This document shows, piece after piece, positions 24,532 to 33,774 of a stretch of DNA of 64,000 nt (within the stretch, counting starts at the first letter, position 1; every line of letters starts with the position of its first letter). The DNA comes from Kribbella sandramycini (GTDB taxonomy: Bacteria > Actinomycetota > Actinomycetes > Propionibacteriales > Kribbellaceae). Location of the stretch: assembly GCF_013131805.1 (NCBI RefSeq), contig NZ_JABJRC010000001.1, forward strand, positions 496,001 through 560,000, in the 5' to 3' direction. The notes beneath the pieces are model-generated. The model ran no database searches, had not been told where the DNA came from, and saw only the letters and a list, made by a program, of their open reading frames with translations. The position numbers and the translations under genes were made by a program.

Positions 24532-25680
24532 GTGCCGACCACACGCCTCCGGATCCGGATGACGGCCCGGCCGATCGACGAGCCGCACCGCACCGCGAGC
24601 CCGCTGGAGCTGCTGTTCGACCTCACCTTCGTGGTGGCGGTCGCGGCAGTGACCGCCGAGTTCGCGCACAGCATCGCCGACGGTCATCCGGACGTGCTCG
24701 GCTTCTTCCAGGTGTTCTTCGCGATCTGGTGGGCCTGGATGAACTTCACCTGGTTCGCCTCGTCGTACGACACGGACGATGTCCCATACCGGCTCCTCAC
24801 GATGGTTCAGATGGCCGGAGTCCTCGTGCTGGCCGCCGGAGTGCACGCGGCCGCGAGCAGTGGCGACTACCGGATCGTTCTGGCCGGCTATCTCCTGATG
24901 CGGGTCGGTCTGATCGCGCAGTGGCTCCGTGCTGCCTACGAGGACGTAGAGAGACGGCGTACGGCGCTCAAGTACGCCGTGGGCATCGCGGTCACCCAAA
25001 TCGGGTGGGCCTTGGCGCTGGTCGTCCTGGACCTGTCACTACCGTCGTTCGTCGTGCTCGTCGTCCTGGAACTCGCCGTGCCGCGCTGGGCCGAGCACTC
25101 GACCGTGACGACGAACTGGCATCCGCATCACATTGCCGAGCGGTACGGCCTTTTCGCGATCATTCTGCTCGGTGAGAGCGTGCTAGCCGCCAGCCGCGGG
25201 GTGCAAGCAGCAGTCGAGGCGGACCAGGTCGGCGGTGCATTCATTCTGGTCGCCGGCGCCGGACTGGTGCTGCTGTTCGCCCTCTGGTGGCTCTACTTCC
25301 TGCACCCCTCCGGCGAAGGCCTCAGCGAACGCCGGGCGCACTCGTACAGCTGGGGCTACGGCCACTACTTCCTCTTCGCCGCCTTGGCCGCACTCGGCGG
25401 TGGACTGGAGGTGGCCGTCGAAGAAACCACCCACGCATCGCAGGCCGTCGGGTACGCCGTCGCCCTGCCGGTAGCTGTGTTCCTCACCATGCTGTGGCTG
25501 GTACACGCGCCGATCGTGAGCCCGCCGGTCACACCGCTCATTCTGGTGCTCATCAGCGTGACCGTCGTTCTGATGCTCCCGCTGGTGCTGTCAGCGGTCG
25601 GTGTGGTGCTCGGATGCGCGGCCGTCGTCGTGCTGCTCGTCGCTGCGGTGCTCAGCCGGCGAGGTCGTCGCCCGGCGTGA
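24532..25680 (+). CDS. ltrA: LtrA-type (low temperature requirement A) integral membrane protein
   Basis: 382 aa, about ten membrane helices. The family start ASPLELLFDLTFVVAVAAVT, the HHIAERYGLFAIILLGESVL block and WWLYFLHP are characteristic of LtrA proteins. Named after a Listeria gene needed for growth in the cold; the molecular role is unknown. GTG 24532 follows GAGAGGAGA. It may be read from an ECF41-like promoter. The last 29 bp overlap the convergent response regulator gene. Confidence 0.85.
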   Translation: MPTTRLRIRMTARPIDEPHRTASPLELLFDLTFVVAVAAVTAEFAHSIADGHPDVLGFFQVFFAIWWAWMNFTWFASSYDTDDVPYRLLTMVQMAGVLVLAAGVHAAASSGDYRIVLAGYLLMRVGLIAQWLRAAYEDVERRRTALKYAVGIAVTQIGWALALVVLDLSLPSFVVLVVLELAVPRWAEHSTVTTNWHPHHIAERYGLFAIILLGESVLAASRGVQAAVEADQVGGAFILVAGAGLVLLFALWWLYFLHPSGEGLSERRAHSYSWGYGHYFLFAALAALGGGLEVAVEETTHASQAVGYAVALPVAVFLTMLWLVHAPIVSPPVTPLILVLISVTVVLMLPLVLSAVGVVLGCAAVVVLLVAAVLSRRGRRPA

Positions 25681-26314
25681 CCAGGCCGCACTCGTAGGCG
25701 AAGACGACGGCCTGGACGCGGTCGCGCAGGCCGAGCTTCAGCAGCACCCGGGAGACATGCGTCTTGACCGTGGCCTCACCGACGAACAACTGGTTCGCGA
25801 TCTCGGTGTTGGTGAGGCCGCGGGCGATCAGGCCGAGCACCTCCCGCTCGCGGTCGGTCAGACCCTCCAGCAGGTCCGGGCGGTAGACCCGCTCGCCACC
25901 GCCGGTGAATCGCTTGATGACCCGCCGGGTGACCTCCGGCGCGAGCAGTGCATGCCCCGAGTGCACGATCTGGATCGCCTCGACCAGGTCCTCCGGGGCG
26001 GTGTTCTTCAGCAGGAAGCCGCTGGCCCCCGCGCCGAGCGACTCGAACAGGTAGTCGTCGCGGTCGAACGTGGTCAGGATCACCACCTTGCCGGCCTCCG
26101 CGGCGACGATCAGCTGCGTCGCGGTGATCCCGTCCATCCCGGGCATCTGGACGTCCATCAGGACGACGTCCGGTTTCAGCTCCTTGGCCAGCTCGACGGC
26201 CCGAGCGCCGTCGGCCGCCTCGCCGACGACCTCGATCTCGGGCTCGACCGACAGGATCATCCGGAAACCGGCCCGGACCAGGTCCTGGTCGTCGACCAGC
26301 AGGACGCGCATCAT
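25652..26314 (-). CDS. NarL/LuxR family response regulator
   Basis: 220 aa. Receiver domain with acidic pocket VDDQD, phospho-acceptor Asp54 in VLMDVQMPG, Thr in ILTTF and Lys in FLLKN. A LuxR-type HTH follows (LTDREREVLGLIARGLTNTEIANQLFVGEATVKTHV). It is coupled by a 4-bp overlap to the sensor kinase, so they form a two-component pair. The signal is unknown. Its end overlaps ltrA by 29 bp. Confidence 0.93.
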   Translation of the reverse strand: MMRVLLVDDQDLVRAGFRMILSVEPEIEVVGEAADGARAVELAKELKPDVVLMDVQMPGMDGITATQLIVAAEAGKVVILTTFDRDDYLFESLGAGASGFLLKNTAPEDLVEAIQIVHSGHALLAPEVTRRVIKRFTGGGERVYRPDLLEGLTDREREVLGLIARGLTNTEIANQLFVGEATVKTHVSRVLLKLGLRDRVQAVVFAYECGLVTPGDDLAG

Positions 26315-27657
26315 GCTTCGACTCCTCGTTGCACCGGGATCCGGACGCGGACCCGGAAGCCGCCGACCGGCCGGGGGCCGATCTCGCTCTCACCACCGAG
26401 CAGACCGACCCTCTCACGAATCCCGACATGCCCCAGCCGGCTGCCGACCGGAGCGTGCTTGGGCCGCCCGTCGTCCAGGACCTCCAGCTCGACGGCGTCG
26501 CCCAGGTAGCGCAGGGTGATGTGCGCGCTGCGGGCGGTCGAGTGCCGGCGTACGTTCGTCAGCGCCTCCTGCGCGATCCGGTAGACCGACACCGAGACCG
26601 TCTCGGGCAGCTGCAGCGGCGCCCCGATCTGGTGGAAACCGACCGCCAGCCCTTCGCCGTTCACCTCGGCGATCAGCGCGGGCAGCCGGTCCGCGCCCGC
26701 GCGCGGCGCCTTGGTCTCCGGGGTGTCGACGTCCAGATCGGGGTCGGCCGCGCGGAGCATGCCGAGCAGCTGGCGCATCTCGTTCACCGCGGTCCGGCTG
26801 GACTCCTCGATCACGCTCAGCGCGTTGCGAGCCGCCTCCGGGTCCTTCTCCATCACGCGCCGGGCGCCGCCGGCCTGGACGCCGATGCTGCTGATGTGAT
26901 GGGCCACGACGTCGTGCAGCTCGCGGGAGATCCGCAGCCGCTCGTCGATCACCGCCCGGCGGGCGTTCGCCTGCTGCTGGGTGGCCAGCTCGGCCGCCTG
27001 CCGCTCCAGCTCGTACCGCTGCCGGGCGATCCCCCACGCCGTCCGCCCCCAGAAGTAGGCGCCGAAGAAGTAGACGGCGTTCAGCGCGACGCCGAGGATC
27101 ACACTCGACACGTACGGCGACAGCAGCGCCTTGTTCGGCCCTTCGATCGCGTTCGCCTGCAGCGCCTCGATGAAATTCAGCGTCAGCCAGCCGAACATCA
27201 CGACGAAGACCAGCCCGTTGGCCGCCTTCATCAACCGCCGGTCGCGCGCCCAGGCCGTGGCGGCGTAGATCGCCATGAACATCGAGGCCTGGGTGACCAG
27301 GTTGCCGCCGAAGGCGACGAACGTCCGCTCCCCGGTGACCACGAACAGCGCCGCGACCACGAGCAGGACCGGGATCGGGTACCGGCGGCGCAGGCACAGC
27401 GGCAGCGCGATCGCCGCGCTCAGCACGTACGCCTCGACGCCGCCGAGGCCGAGGTCGGCCGCTTCGGGGTACCCACCGCGGGCCAGCTCGGTGCCGAACA
27501 CGCCGAGCAGCGCCAGCACCACGCCGAGGATCAGGTCGTTGCGCTGCTCCTCGCGGGTCGGGCCCGGGCGGGTCCAGCCGTCCGCGGGCGTCCCGATACC
27601 GGGCGGCGTGCCAGGCTCCGCGGCGGCCGGCGTACTGCCGAGGTGAAGGGTGGCCAT
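26311..27657 (-). CDS. Sensor histidine kinase (HisKA_3 family)
   Basis: 448 aa. Cytoplasmic N-terminus, about six membrane helices (roughly residues 42-205), a coiled-coil-like stretch, then the dimerisation/phosphorylation helix ISRELHDVVAHHISSIGV with His248. The HATPase domain shows YRIAQEALTNVRRHS (N box) and LGHVGIRERV (G box). There is no extracellular sensor domain, so it probably senses a membrane signal, as in DesK-like kinases. TACGCT occurs 8 nt before the ATG and overlaps the end of the palindromic element at 27668-27838. Confidence 0.92.
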   Translation of the reverse strand: MATLHLGSTPAAAEPGTPPGIGTPADGWTRPGPTREEQRNDLILGVVLALLGVFGTELARGGYPEAADLGLGGVEAYVLSAAIALPLCLRRRYPIPVLLVVAALFVVTGERTFVAFGGNLVTQASMFMAIYAATAWARDRRLMKAANGLVFVVMFGWLTLNFIEALQANAIEGPNKALLSPYVSSVILGVALNAVYFFGAYFWGRTAWGIARQRYELERQAAELATQQQANARRAVIDERLRISRELHDVVAHHISSIGVQAGGARRVMEKDPEAARNALSVIEESSRTAVNEMRQLLGMLRAADPDLDVDTPETKAPRAGADRLPALIAEVNGEGLAVGFHQIGAPLQLPETVSVSVYRIAQEALTNVRRHSTARSAHITLRYLGDAVELEVLDDGRPKHAPVGSRLGHVGIRERVGLLGGESEIGPRPVGGFRVRVRIPVQRGVEA

Positions 27658-27667
27658 AGCTCATCAG

Positions 27668-27838
27668 CGTAGGGCCTGGGCGGCGTTCTGCTGCAGTCGC
27701 GAGCAGGTGATCGGGGCGGTAGCTCGGTGTGCGAGGGCGGAGGGGTCGATGCGGAGCATCGTCGCCTTTGCACCCGTGCGGCGAGATGCCGTGCCGAGTG
27801 CCGCGCAGCACGCAGCAGAATGCTGGCCAGGCCCTACG
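27668..27838. repeat. 171-bp imperfect palindromic intergenic element (MITE- or REP-like)
   Basis: Fills most of the 221-bp gap between the sensor kinase and lipA. The outer 27 nt at each end are inverted copies (24 of 27 match), beginning with the perfect 12-mer CGTAGGGCCTGG / CCAGGCCCTACG. In the exact centre is a perfect hairpin CGATGC-GGA-GCATCG (27747-27761). TCATC also recurs just outside both ends. No target-site duplication or coding frame is evident. It may be a non-autonomous mobile element or a bidirectional RNA hairpin. Confidence 0.6.
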
Positions 27839-27878
27839 GGTGGATGACGCCTGAACGTGGGCGCGTACTCTGGGAGTC

Positions 27879-28817
27879 GTGACGATCGCCCCTGAAGGAC
27901 GGAAACTGCTCAGGCTCGAGGTGCGCAACGCGGAGACCCCGATCGAGCGCAAACCCGAGTGGATCAAGACGCGGGCCAAGATGGGACCGGAATATCAGGC
28001 CCTGCAGAAGCTGGTGAAATCCGAGGACCTGCACACGGTCTGTCAGGAAGCCGGCTGCCCGAACATCTTCGAATGCTGGGAAGACCGCGAGGCGACCTTC
28101 CTGATCGGCGGCGACCAGTGCACCCGGCGCTGCGACTTCTGCCAGATCGACACCGGCAAACCCGAGGCGCTGGACCGCGACGAGCCGCGCCGGGTCGCCG
28201 AATCGGTCCGGACCATGGGCCTGCGGTACGCGACCGTGACCGGCGTCGCCCGTGACGACCTGGAGGACGGCGGCGCCTGGCTGTACGCCGAGACCATCCG
28301 TCAGATCCACGAGCTGAACCCGGGCACCGGCGTCGAGATGCTCGCGCCGGACTTCAACGCCGTCCCCGAGCAGCTGGCCGAGGTGTTCTCCTCGCGGCCC
28401 GAGGTGTTCGCGCACAACGTCGAGACGGTGCCGCGGATCTTCCGCCGGATCCGGCCCGGCTTCCGCTACGAGCGCTCGCTCGACGTGATCACCCAGGCCC
28501 GGGACTACGGCCTGGTCACCAAGTCGAACCTGATTCTCGGCATGGGCGAGACCCGGGACGAGGTCAGCGTCGCGCTCAAGGACCTGCACGCGGCCGGCTG
28601 CGAGATCATCACGATCACCCAGTACCTGCGCCCGTCGGTGCGGCACCACCCGGTCGAGCGCTGGGTGCGGCCGGAGGAGTTCGTCGAACTGCAGGACGAG
28701 GCGACCGAGATCGGATTCGCCGGTGTGATGTCCGGTCCGCTGGTACGGTCGTCCTACCGGGCCGGGCGGCTGTACCGTCAGGCCGTCGAGTCACGTATGA
28801 ACGCTGCCCAGGCATAA
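27879..28817 (+). CDS. lipA: Lipoyl synthase (radical SAM)
   Basis: Inserts two sulfurs into protein-bound octanoate to form lipoate. 312 aa. The auxiliary cluster cysteines are Cys55, Cys60 and Cys66 ([12 protein letters not shown]), the radical-SAM cysteines Cys81, Cys85 and Cys88 (CTRRCDFC). The C-terminal SSYRAG serine motif is also present. Start is GTG 27879; TACTCT at 27866-27871 lies 7 nt upstream with no Shine-Dalgarno, suggesting a leaderless mRNA. It is followed 17 bp later by the DUF4191 gene. It acts after LipB on SucB and GcvH. Confidence 0.96.
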   Translation: MTIAPEGRKLLRLEVRNAETPIERKPEWIKTRAKMGPEYQALQKLVKSEDLHTVCQEAGCPNIFECWEDREATFLIGGDQCTRRCDFCQIDTGKPEALDRDEPRRVAESVRTMGLRYATVTGVARDDLEDGGAWLYAETIRQIHELNPGTGVEMLAPDFNAVPEQLAEVFSSRPEVFAHNVETVPRIFRRIRPGFRYERSLDVITQARDYGLVTKSNLILGMGETRDEVSVALKDLHAAGCEIITITQYLRPSVRHHPVERWVRPEEFVELQDEATEIGFAGVMSGPLVRSSYRAGRLYRQAVESRMNAAQA

Positions 28818-28833
28818 CAGGACAAAGGTAGAG

Positions 28834-29529
28834 ATGGCCAAGAACGACGCGCCCGCCGAGAAGACCAGCCGGCTCAAGCAGATCCGGTCGGCGTACCAGC
28901 TGACCAAGAAGTCCGACCCGACGGTCGGGCTGGTGCTCGCGGGGATCTTCCTCGGCATCGTGGCCGTGTTCGTCGCGGCCGGCTTCTTCGTCGGGCCGCT
29001 GCTGGTCTGGATCCCGCTCGGTGTGGCGCTCGGCTTCCTGGCCGCCACGATCGTCTTCGGCCGCAAGGTCGAGAAGGCGGCGTACAGCCAGATCGAGGGC
29101 CAGGCCGGCGCGGCCGCGTCGGCCCTGCAGACGCTGCGCCGCGGGTGGAACGTCACGCCCGCGGTCGCCGTCACCAAGAACGCCGACATCGTGCACCGGG
29201 TGGTCGGCCGCCCGGGCATCGTGCTGGTCGGCGAGGGCCAGGCGAGCCGGGTCAAGAACCTGCTGGCCGCCGAGGGCAAGAAGCACACCCGGGTGGCCGG
29301 CGGCGCGCCGGTGATCACTCTCGTCGCCGGTCAGGGCGAGGACGAGATCGACATCCGCAAGCTGACCAAGCACGTGATGAAGCTGCCGCAGGCGCTGCAG
29401 CCCTCGGAGATCACCGACCTGCTGCAGCGGCTGAAGGCGCTGGACGCCGTCCGCCCGCAGGTCCCGATGCCGAAGGGTCCGGTCCCGACCAGCCTCAAGG
29501 GCGCGCGCCAGGCGATGAAGGGCCGCTGA
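28834..29529 (+). CDS. DUF4191 membrane protein
   Basis: 231 aa with two adjacent transmembrane helices (about residues 31-75: GLVLAGIFLGIVAVFVAAGF and LLVWIPLGVALGFLAATIVF) and a cytoplasmic domain (RKVEKAAYSQIEGQAGAAAS... GKKHTRVAGGAPVITL). This family follows lipA throughout actinobacteria, so a link with lipoylation or membranes is suspected but not proven. Cotranscribed with lipA (16-bp gap). Confidence 0.88.
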   Translation: MAKNDAPAEKTSRLKQIRSAYQLTKKSDPTVGLVLAGIFLGIVAVFVAAGFFVGPLLVWIPLGVALGFLAATIVFGRKVEKAAYSQIEGQAGAAASALQTLRRGWNVTPAVAVTKNADIVHRVVGRPGIVLVGEGQASRVKNLLAAEGKKHTRVAGGAPVITLVAGQGEDEIDIRKLTKHVMKLPQALQPSEITDLLQRLKALDAVRPQVPMPKGPVPTSLKGARQAMKGR

Positions 29530-29704
29530 CCGAGCGACGGATCTGTAACTCGACGGCCCCCGGGACCGTTGAAGGGGCGGGGAGCAGGGTCCGCCACCGC
29601 ACGGACCGCGACTTGGCACGAGTGTGCCTCCGTGTCGCCACCGCGTGTCGGCTCCGGGCCTTAAGGTGCGACCAGGAGCGGATTCCAGGGGTGAGGTAGG
29701 AACG

Positions 29705-30985
29705 ATGACGGATCTGATGCCGGCGGCGCACCAGCCGGTGGCCGAGCAATGGCCCACCCTCGCTCCCCCGCGCTCGAACCCGATCCGCCGGGTCGGCGCG
29801 CTGGTCGCCATCCGGATGATCGCCAAGGATCTGCCGGCCACGATCCATCTCGAGGGCAAGTCGTACGGTCTCGGCGGCCCGGCGATGCGGGTGCACCGCG
29901 GCGCCGCCTTCCTGGACCGGCTCGGTCAGGACGCCGGCTCCGGGTTCGGTGAGGCCTACCTGGCCGGCGACTGGGATCCCGAGCCGGGGACGGATCTGGC
30001 CGATCTGCTGGTGCCGTTCGCCGAGCGGTTCAGCAACGAGGAGACCCGGCATCTGCTGCCGAAATGGGCGCAGTCGCTGCGCTGGCTGGTGACGCGCTCC
30101 CAGCCCGGCGAGCAGGAGAACGACCGGGCCGGCGCCCGGGAGAACATCAGCCGGCACTACGACCTCAGTAACGGCATGTTCGCGGAGTTCCTCGACCCGA
30201 CGCTGACATACTCCGCGGCGTACTTCGGCGGCGGCGATCCCACGGCCGATCTGGCCACGGCGTCGTACGACGAGCTGTCGCCGGCCCAGCTCGCGAAGCT
30301 GGACGCGATCCTCGACGCGGCCGGTGTGCAGTCCGGCTCGCGGGTGCTCGACATCGGCTGCGGGTGGGCCAGCCTGGCGATCCGGGCCGCGCAGCGCGGC
30401 GCCTGGGTGACGGCGATCACGATCGCCGCGCAGCAGGCGTTGCTCGCGCAGCGGCGGATCGCGGACGCCGGGGTCAGCGATCGGGTGCAGGTCGCGCTGC
30501 GCGACTACCGCGACCAGATCGGCGAGTTCGACGCCGTTCTGAGCGTCGAGATGATCGAGGCGGTCGGCGAGAAGTACTGGCCGGTCTACTTCGACGCGAT
30601 CGAGCGGCGGCTCGCGCCGGGCGGCGTCGCCGTCGTCCAGGCGATCGTGATGCCGCACGAGCGGATGCTGGCGACCCGCAACACCTTCACCTGGGTGCAG
30701 AAGTACATCTTCCCGGGCGGCCTGATCCCCTCGGTGAAGGTGATCGAGGAGGTGACCGCCGAGCACACCGGGCTGCGGCCGGAGGTCCTGCTGCACCTCG
30801 GCGCCGACTACGCGCGCACGCTGCGGATCTGGCGCAACCGCTTCATCGAGCACTGGCCCGCGATCGAGGCGCTCGGGTTCGACCCGACGTTCCGGCGGAT
30901 GTGGGAGTTCTACCTCGCGTACTCCGAGGCCGGCTTCCGGACGGGATACCTGGACGACGTGCAGATGCGGTTCACCCGGCGTTAG
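29705..30985 (+). CDS. Cyclopropane-fatty-acyl-phospholipid synthase-like methyltransferase
   Basis: 426-aa SAM-dependent enzyme that would methylate or cyclopropanate the double bond of phospholipid acyl chains at the membrane. N-terminal lipid-binding region, then HYDLSNGMFAEFLDPTLTYS, the SAM fold VLDIGCGWASLAIRAAQ, and VEMIEAVGEKYWPVYF. In classical synthases the motif is YSCAY and the Cys helps bind bicarbonate; here residue 171 is Ala (YSAAYF). Some actinobacterial relatives also lack this Cys. ATG 29705 is preceded by GAGG. A 175-bp gap separates it from DUF4191; its stop overlaps the convergent lipoprotein gene by 4 bp. Confidence 0.85.
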   Translation: MTDLMPAAHQPVAEQWPTLAPPRSNPIRRVGALVAIRMIAKDLPATIHLEGKSYGLGGPAMRVHRGAAFLDRLGQDAGSGFGEAYLAGDWDPEPGTDLADLLVPFAERFSNEETRHLLPKWAQSLRWLVTRSQPGEQENDRAGARENISRHYDLSNGMFAEFLDPTLTYSAAYFGGGDPTADLATASYDELSPAQLAKLDAILDAAGVQSGSRVLDIGCGWASLAIRAAQRGAWVTAITIAAQQALLAQRRIADAGVSDRVQVALRDYRDQIGEFDAVLSVEMIEAVGEKYWPVYFDAIERRLAPGGVAVVQAIVMPHERMLATRNTFTWVQKYIFPGGLIPSVKVIEEVTAEHTGLRPEVLLHLGADYARTLRIWRNRFIEHWPAIEALGFDPTFRRMWEFYLAYSEAGFRTGYLDDVQMRFTRR

Positions 30986-31497
30986 ACCTGATGCAGGTTC
31001 AGGATCGCGCGACCGCCGCCGACGTACGGGACGCGGAGGTTGATCCCGGGGCGGTCCTTGGCCGGGCCGGGGAGTTTGCTGCCGCAGCTGACCGCGGTGC
31101 CGCCGGGGCGGAAGTTGACCACGCAGCCGGGGGCGAGGCGGCCGCTGCCGCCGCCGGAGCGGCCGGAGATGGTGAAGTCGACGAACTTCCCGATCTTGCC
31201 GATCTTGAGCGCGCCGCCGCGGAACTTCAGGGTGGTGGACGGGCGGAGCAGGACTTCACAGCTGCCGTCGCGGCAGGCCGAGTAGTCGGAGCCGTCCTTC
31301 GCCGTGGGGGTCGGCGTGGGTTTCGGGGTCGGCTTGGGCGTCCGGCTCGGCGGACTAGGGAGTGTCGGCGTCGGCGAGCTGACAGTCGGAGTCGGCGTAC
31401 TGGGCGTTGGGGTGTCCTGAGCCACCGGCTCGCTGGAGCCGCAGGCGGCCAGGGCCAGCAGGGGTACGGCGAGCAGGGCGACGCGGGACGTGTGCAC
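30982..31497 (-). CDS. Secreted lipoprotein with a Pro/Thr-rich stalk
   Basis: 171 aa. Lipoprotein signal peptide with lipobox LAAC at residues 16-19, then a Pro/Thr/Ser spacer (about 25-66) such as PTPKPTPTPT, and a C-terminal domain of about 100 residues with four Cys that could form disulfides (YSACRDGSCEVLL, PGCVVNF, AVSCGSKL). The fold is not recognised. GTG start at 31497. It would be anchored to the outer face of the membrane. Confidence 0.75.
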   Translation of the reverse strand: MHTSRVALLAVPLLALAACGSSEPVAQDTPTPSTPTPTVSSPTPTLPSPPSRTPKPTPKPTPTPTAKDGSDYSACRDGSCEVLLRPSTTLKFRGGALKIGKIGKFVDFTISGRSGGGSGRLAPGCVVNFRPGGTAVSCGSKLPGPAKDRPGINLRVPYVGGGRAILNLHQV

Positions 31498-31555
31498 CCG
31501 ATCAGCTTGGCGGCGGCTTCCGGCGTCCGGCGCCGGATGGCAGGGAGCTGCCAGG

Positions 31556-32023
31556 TCAGCGGCGGACGACGATGGTGCCGGCGGCCCGGTCGTGCAGGCC
31601 CCGGCGGTCCCGGTCGTAGACGGCCGCGGGGATGACGAGGCAGATCAGGAACGTGCGGATGACGCCGCCCAGCAGACCGACCTGAGCGGTGTATCCGCCG
31701 CTCGCACCCGGGTTCAGCCGGATCACCCGCAGACCGAGCACGCGGTGGCCGATCGTGCCGCCGGCCAGGCCGCTCAGGATCGCGCTCATCGCGAAGAACG
31801 TGACCAGTTGCGCCGTCCCGAAATCGTTGCCGCCCGCCCAGATCGGCTTGCCGGTGATCGCGGAGGCGATCAGGCTCGCGAGCAGCCAGTCCAGCAGCAG
31901 GGCGCCGATCCGCCGGCCCCAGCCGGCCGCCGACCCGGGCCCCTCCTCGGGCAGGCCGAGCCGATTACCCGGAAAACGGAACTCGCCGGAGGGTCCTGTG
32001 CCCGGCTGGGCCGATGATGCCAT
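31556..32023 (-). CDS. RDD family membrane protein
   Basis: 155 aa. The RDD domain runs from GWGRRIGALLLDWLLASLIA (conserved Arg and Asp) through TIGHRVLGLRVIRLN to YDRDRRGLHDRAAGT. Three membrane helices are predicted. Function unknown; this family routinely sits divergently beside glnA in actinobacteria. The start at 32023 is supported by TAGGCT 7 nt upstream (32031-32036), a leaderless arrangement; a start at 32152 is rejected. Confidence 0.88.
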   Translation of the reverse strand: MASSAQPGTGPSGEFRFPGNRLGLPEEGPGSAAGWGRRIGALLLDWLLASLIASAITGKPIWAGGNDFGTAQLVTFFAMSAILSGLAGGTIGHRVLGLRVIRLNPGASGGYTAQVGLLGGVIRTFLICLVIPAAVYDRDRRGLHDRAAGTIVVRR

Positions 32024-32125
32024 GATGGCTAGCCTACGGACATGCCCTGGGCCGCCGGACGGCGGATCTGAACATCTCAGGGCGTGACGGCAGCACGCCA
32101 GTGGGTCAGCGCGGACACGCTGGGC

Positions 32126-32163
32126 GTAACACCAGCGAAACACTGGGGTCACGGCCGAGTAAT
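32126..32163 (+). promoter_or_regulatory. Paired GlnR operator upstream of glnA
   Basis: GTAAC-N6-GAAAC (32126-32141) is an exact match to the actinobacterial GlnR half-operator gTnAc-n6-GaAAc. A second copy GTCAC-N6-GTAAT (32148-32163) begins exactly 22 bp later, the standard spacing of paired GlnR boxes. GlnR would activate glnA under nitrogen limitation. Confidence 0.8.
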
Positions 32164-32213
32164 CGGCAGGCCCTAGGTTCGAGTCAATCTCTGAGCCACC
32201 CCGAGGAGTTCGT

Positions 32214-33638
32214 ATGTTTTCCAGCGCTGAGGAGCTGCTCGCCTACGTCAAGGACGAGGGCGTCGAGATCGTCGACGTCCGGTTCTGTGACCTGCCGGGC
32301 ATCATGCAGCACTTCACCGTGCCGGTGTCGTCGTTCGGACCGGAGGTCTTCGAAGACGGCCTGGCGTTCGACGGTTCGTCGGTCCGCGGTTTCCAGCAGA
32401 TCCACGAGTCCGACATGAAGCTGCTGCCGGACCCGACCAGCGCGTACATCGACGAGTTCCGCAGCGCCAAGACGCTGGTGGTCAACTTCTTCGTCCACGA
32501 CCCGCTGACCGGCGAGGCCTACTCGCGCGACCCGCGCAACATCGCCCGCAAGGCGCAGGAGTACCTGAAGTCGACCGGGATCGCGGACACCGCGTTCTTC
32601 GCGCCGGAGGCCGAGTTCTACGTCTTCGACGACGTCCGGTTCGAGACCAAGGCGAACTCCTCGCACTACTCGATCGACTCCGTCGCCGGCGCCTGGAACA
32701 CCGGCCGCGTCGAGGACGGCGGTAACCGCGGGTACAAGGTCCGCTACAAGGGCGGCTACTTCCCGGTCGCGCCGACCGACCACTTCGGCGAGCTGCGCGA
32801 CGACATCACGCTGGCCCTGGAGCGGTCCGGCCTGATCGTCGAGCGCGCCCACCACGAGGTCGGCACCGCGGGCCAGGCCGAGATCAACTTCCGCTTCGAC
32901 GAGCTGCTCAAGGCCGCCGACGACGTGATGAAGTTCAAGTACATCGTCAAGAACACCGCCTGGCAGGCCGGTAAGACCGCGACCTTCATGCCGAAGCCGA
33001 TCTTCGGCGACAACGGCTCGGGGATGCACTGCCACCAGTCGCTGTGGTCCAACGGCGACCCGCTGTTCTACGACGAGTCCGGCTACGGCGGCCTGTCCGA
33101 CACCGCTCGCTGGTACATCGGCGGCCTGCTGAAGCACGCGCCGTCCCTGCTCGCCTTCACCAACCCGACGGTGAACTCCTACCACCGCCTGGTCCCCGGC
33201 TTCGAGGCCCCGGTCAACCTGGTCTACTCCAGCCGGAACCGCTCGGCCTGCATCCGGATCCCGATCACCGGCTCGAACCCGAAGGCCAAGCGCATCGAGT
33301 TCCGCTGCCCCGACCCGTCGGCCAACCCGTACCTGGCCTTCGCCGCCCAGCTGCTGGCCGGCCTCGACGGCATCCGCAACAAGATCGAGCCGGCCGACCC
33401 GGTCGACAAGGACCTCTACGAGCTCCCCCCGGAGGAGCACGACGGTATCGCCCAGGTCCCCACCTCCCTCCCGGCCGTCATCGACGCCCTCGAGGCCGAC
33501 CACGAGTTCCTCCTCGAAGGCGACGTCTTCACCAAGGACCTCATCGAGACCTGGATCGACCTCAAGCGCACCCAGGAGATCGCCCCCATCCAGCTCCGCC
33601 CGCACCCGCACGAGTTCGAGCTCTACTACGACGTCTGA
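32214..33638 (+). CDS. glnA: Glutamine synthetase, type I
   Basis: ATP-dependent amidation of glutamate, 474 aa, dodecameric enzyme of the cytosol. Visible are the N-terminal [18 protein letters not shown], the ATP-binding [21 protein letters not shown], and the adenylylation site Tyr402 in DLYELPPEE, typical of the GSI-beta class controlled by GlnE. GAGGAG precedes the ATG. Paired GlnR boxes lie 50-90 bp upstream and a strong terminator follows directly. The gene is monocistronic. Confidence 0.97.
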   Translation: MFSSAEELLAYVKDEGVEIVDVRFCDLPGIMQHFTVPVSSFGPEVFEDGLAFDGSSVRGFQQIHESDMKLLPDPTSAYIDEFRSAKTLVVNFFVHDPLTGEAYSRDPRNIARKAQEYLKSTGIADTAFFAPEAEFYVFDDVRFETKANSSHYSIDSVAGAWNTGRVEDGGNRGYKVRYKGGYFPVAPTDHFGELRDDITLALERSGLIVERAHHEVGTAGQAEINFRFDELLKAADDVMKFKYIVKNTAWQAGKTATFMPKPIFGDNGSGMHCHQSLWSNGDPLFYDESGYGGLSDTARWYIGGLLKHAPSLLAFTNPTVNSYHRLVPGFEAPVNLVYSSRNRSACIRIPITGSNPKAKRIEFRCPDPSANPYLAFAAQLLAGLDGIRNKIEPADPVDKDLYELPPEEHDGIAQVPTSLPAVIDALEADHEFLLEGDVFTKDLIETWIDLKRTQEIAPIQLRPHPHEFELYYDV

Positions 33639-33657
33639 GTCGTAACCCCGCACTCCC

Positions 33658-33692
33658 CGAAGCCCACCCGGTGTCCCGCCGGGTGGGCTTCG
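33658..33692 (+). terminator. Terminator of glnA
   Basis: A 14-bp perfect stem (CGAAGCCCACCCGG with its complement) closes a 7-nt loop, starting 20 nt after the stop codon. A weak T-containing tail (TCGTGTCT) follows. Confidence 0.85.
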
Positions 33693-33774
33693 TCGTGTCT
33701 GTCGAAATTGGGGGTGGGCGTTCGTAGCGTGGGTAGTGGCGGGCGTTGGGTTCGCCGGGAGTGGAGGAGTCGTT

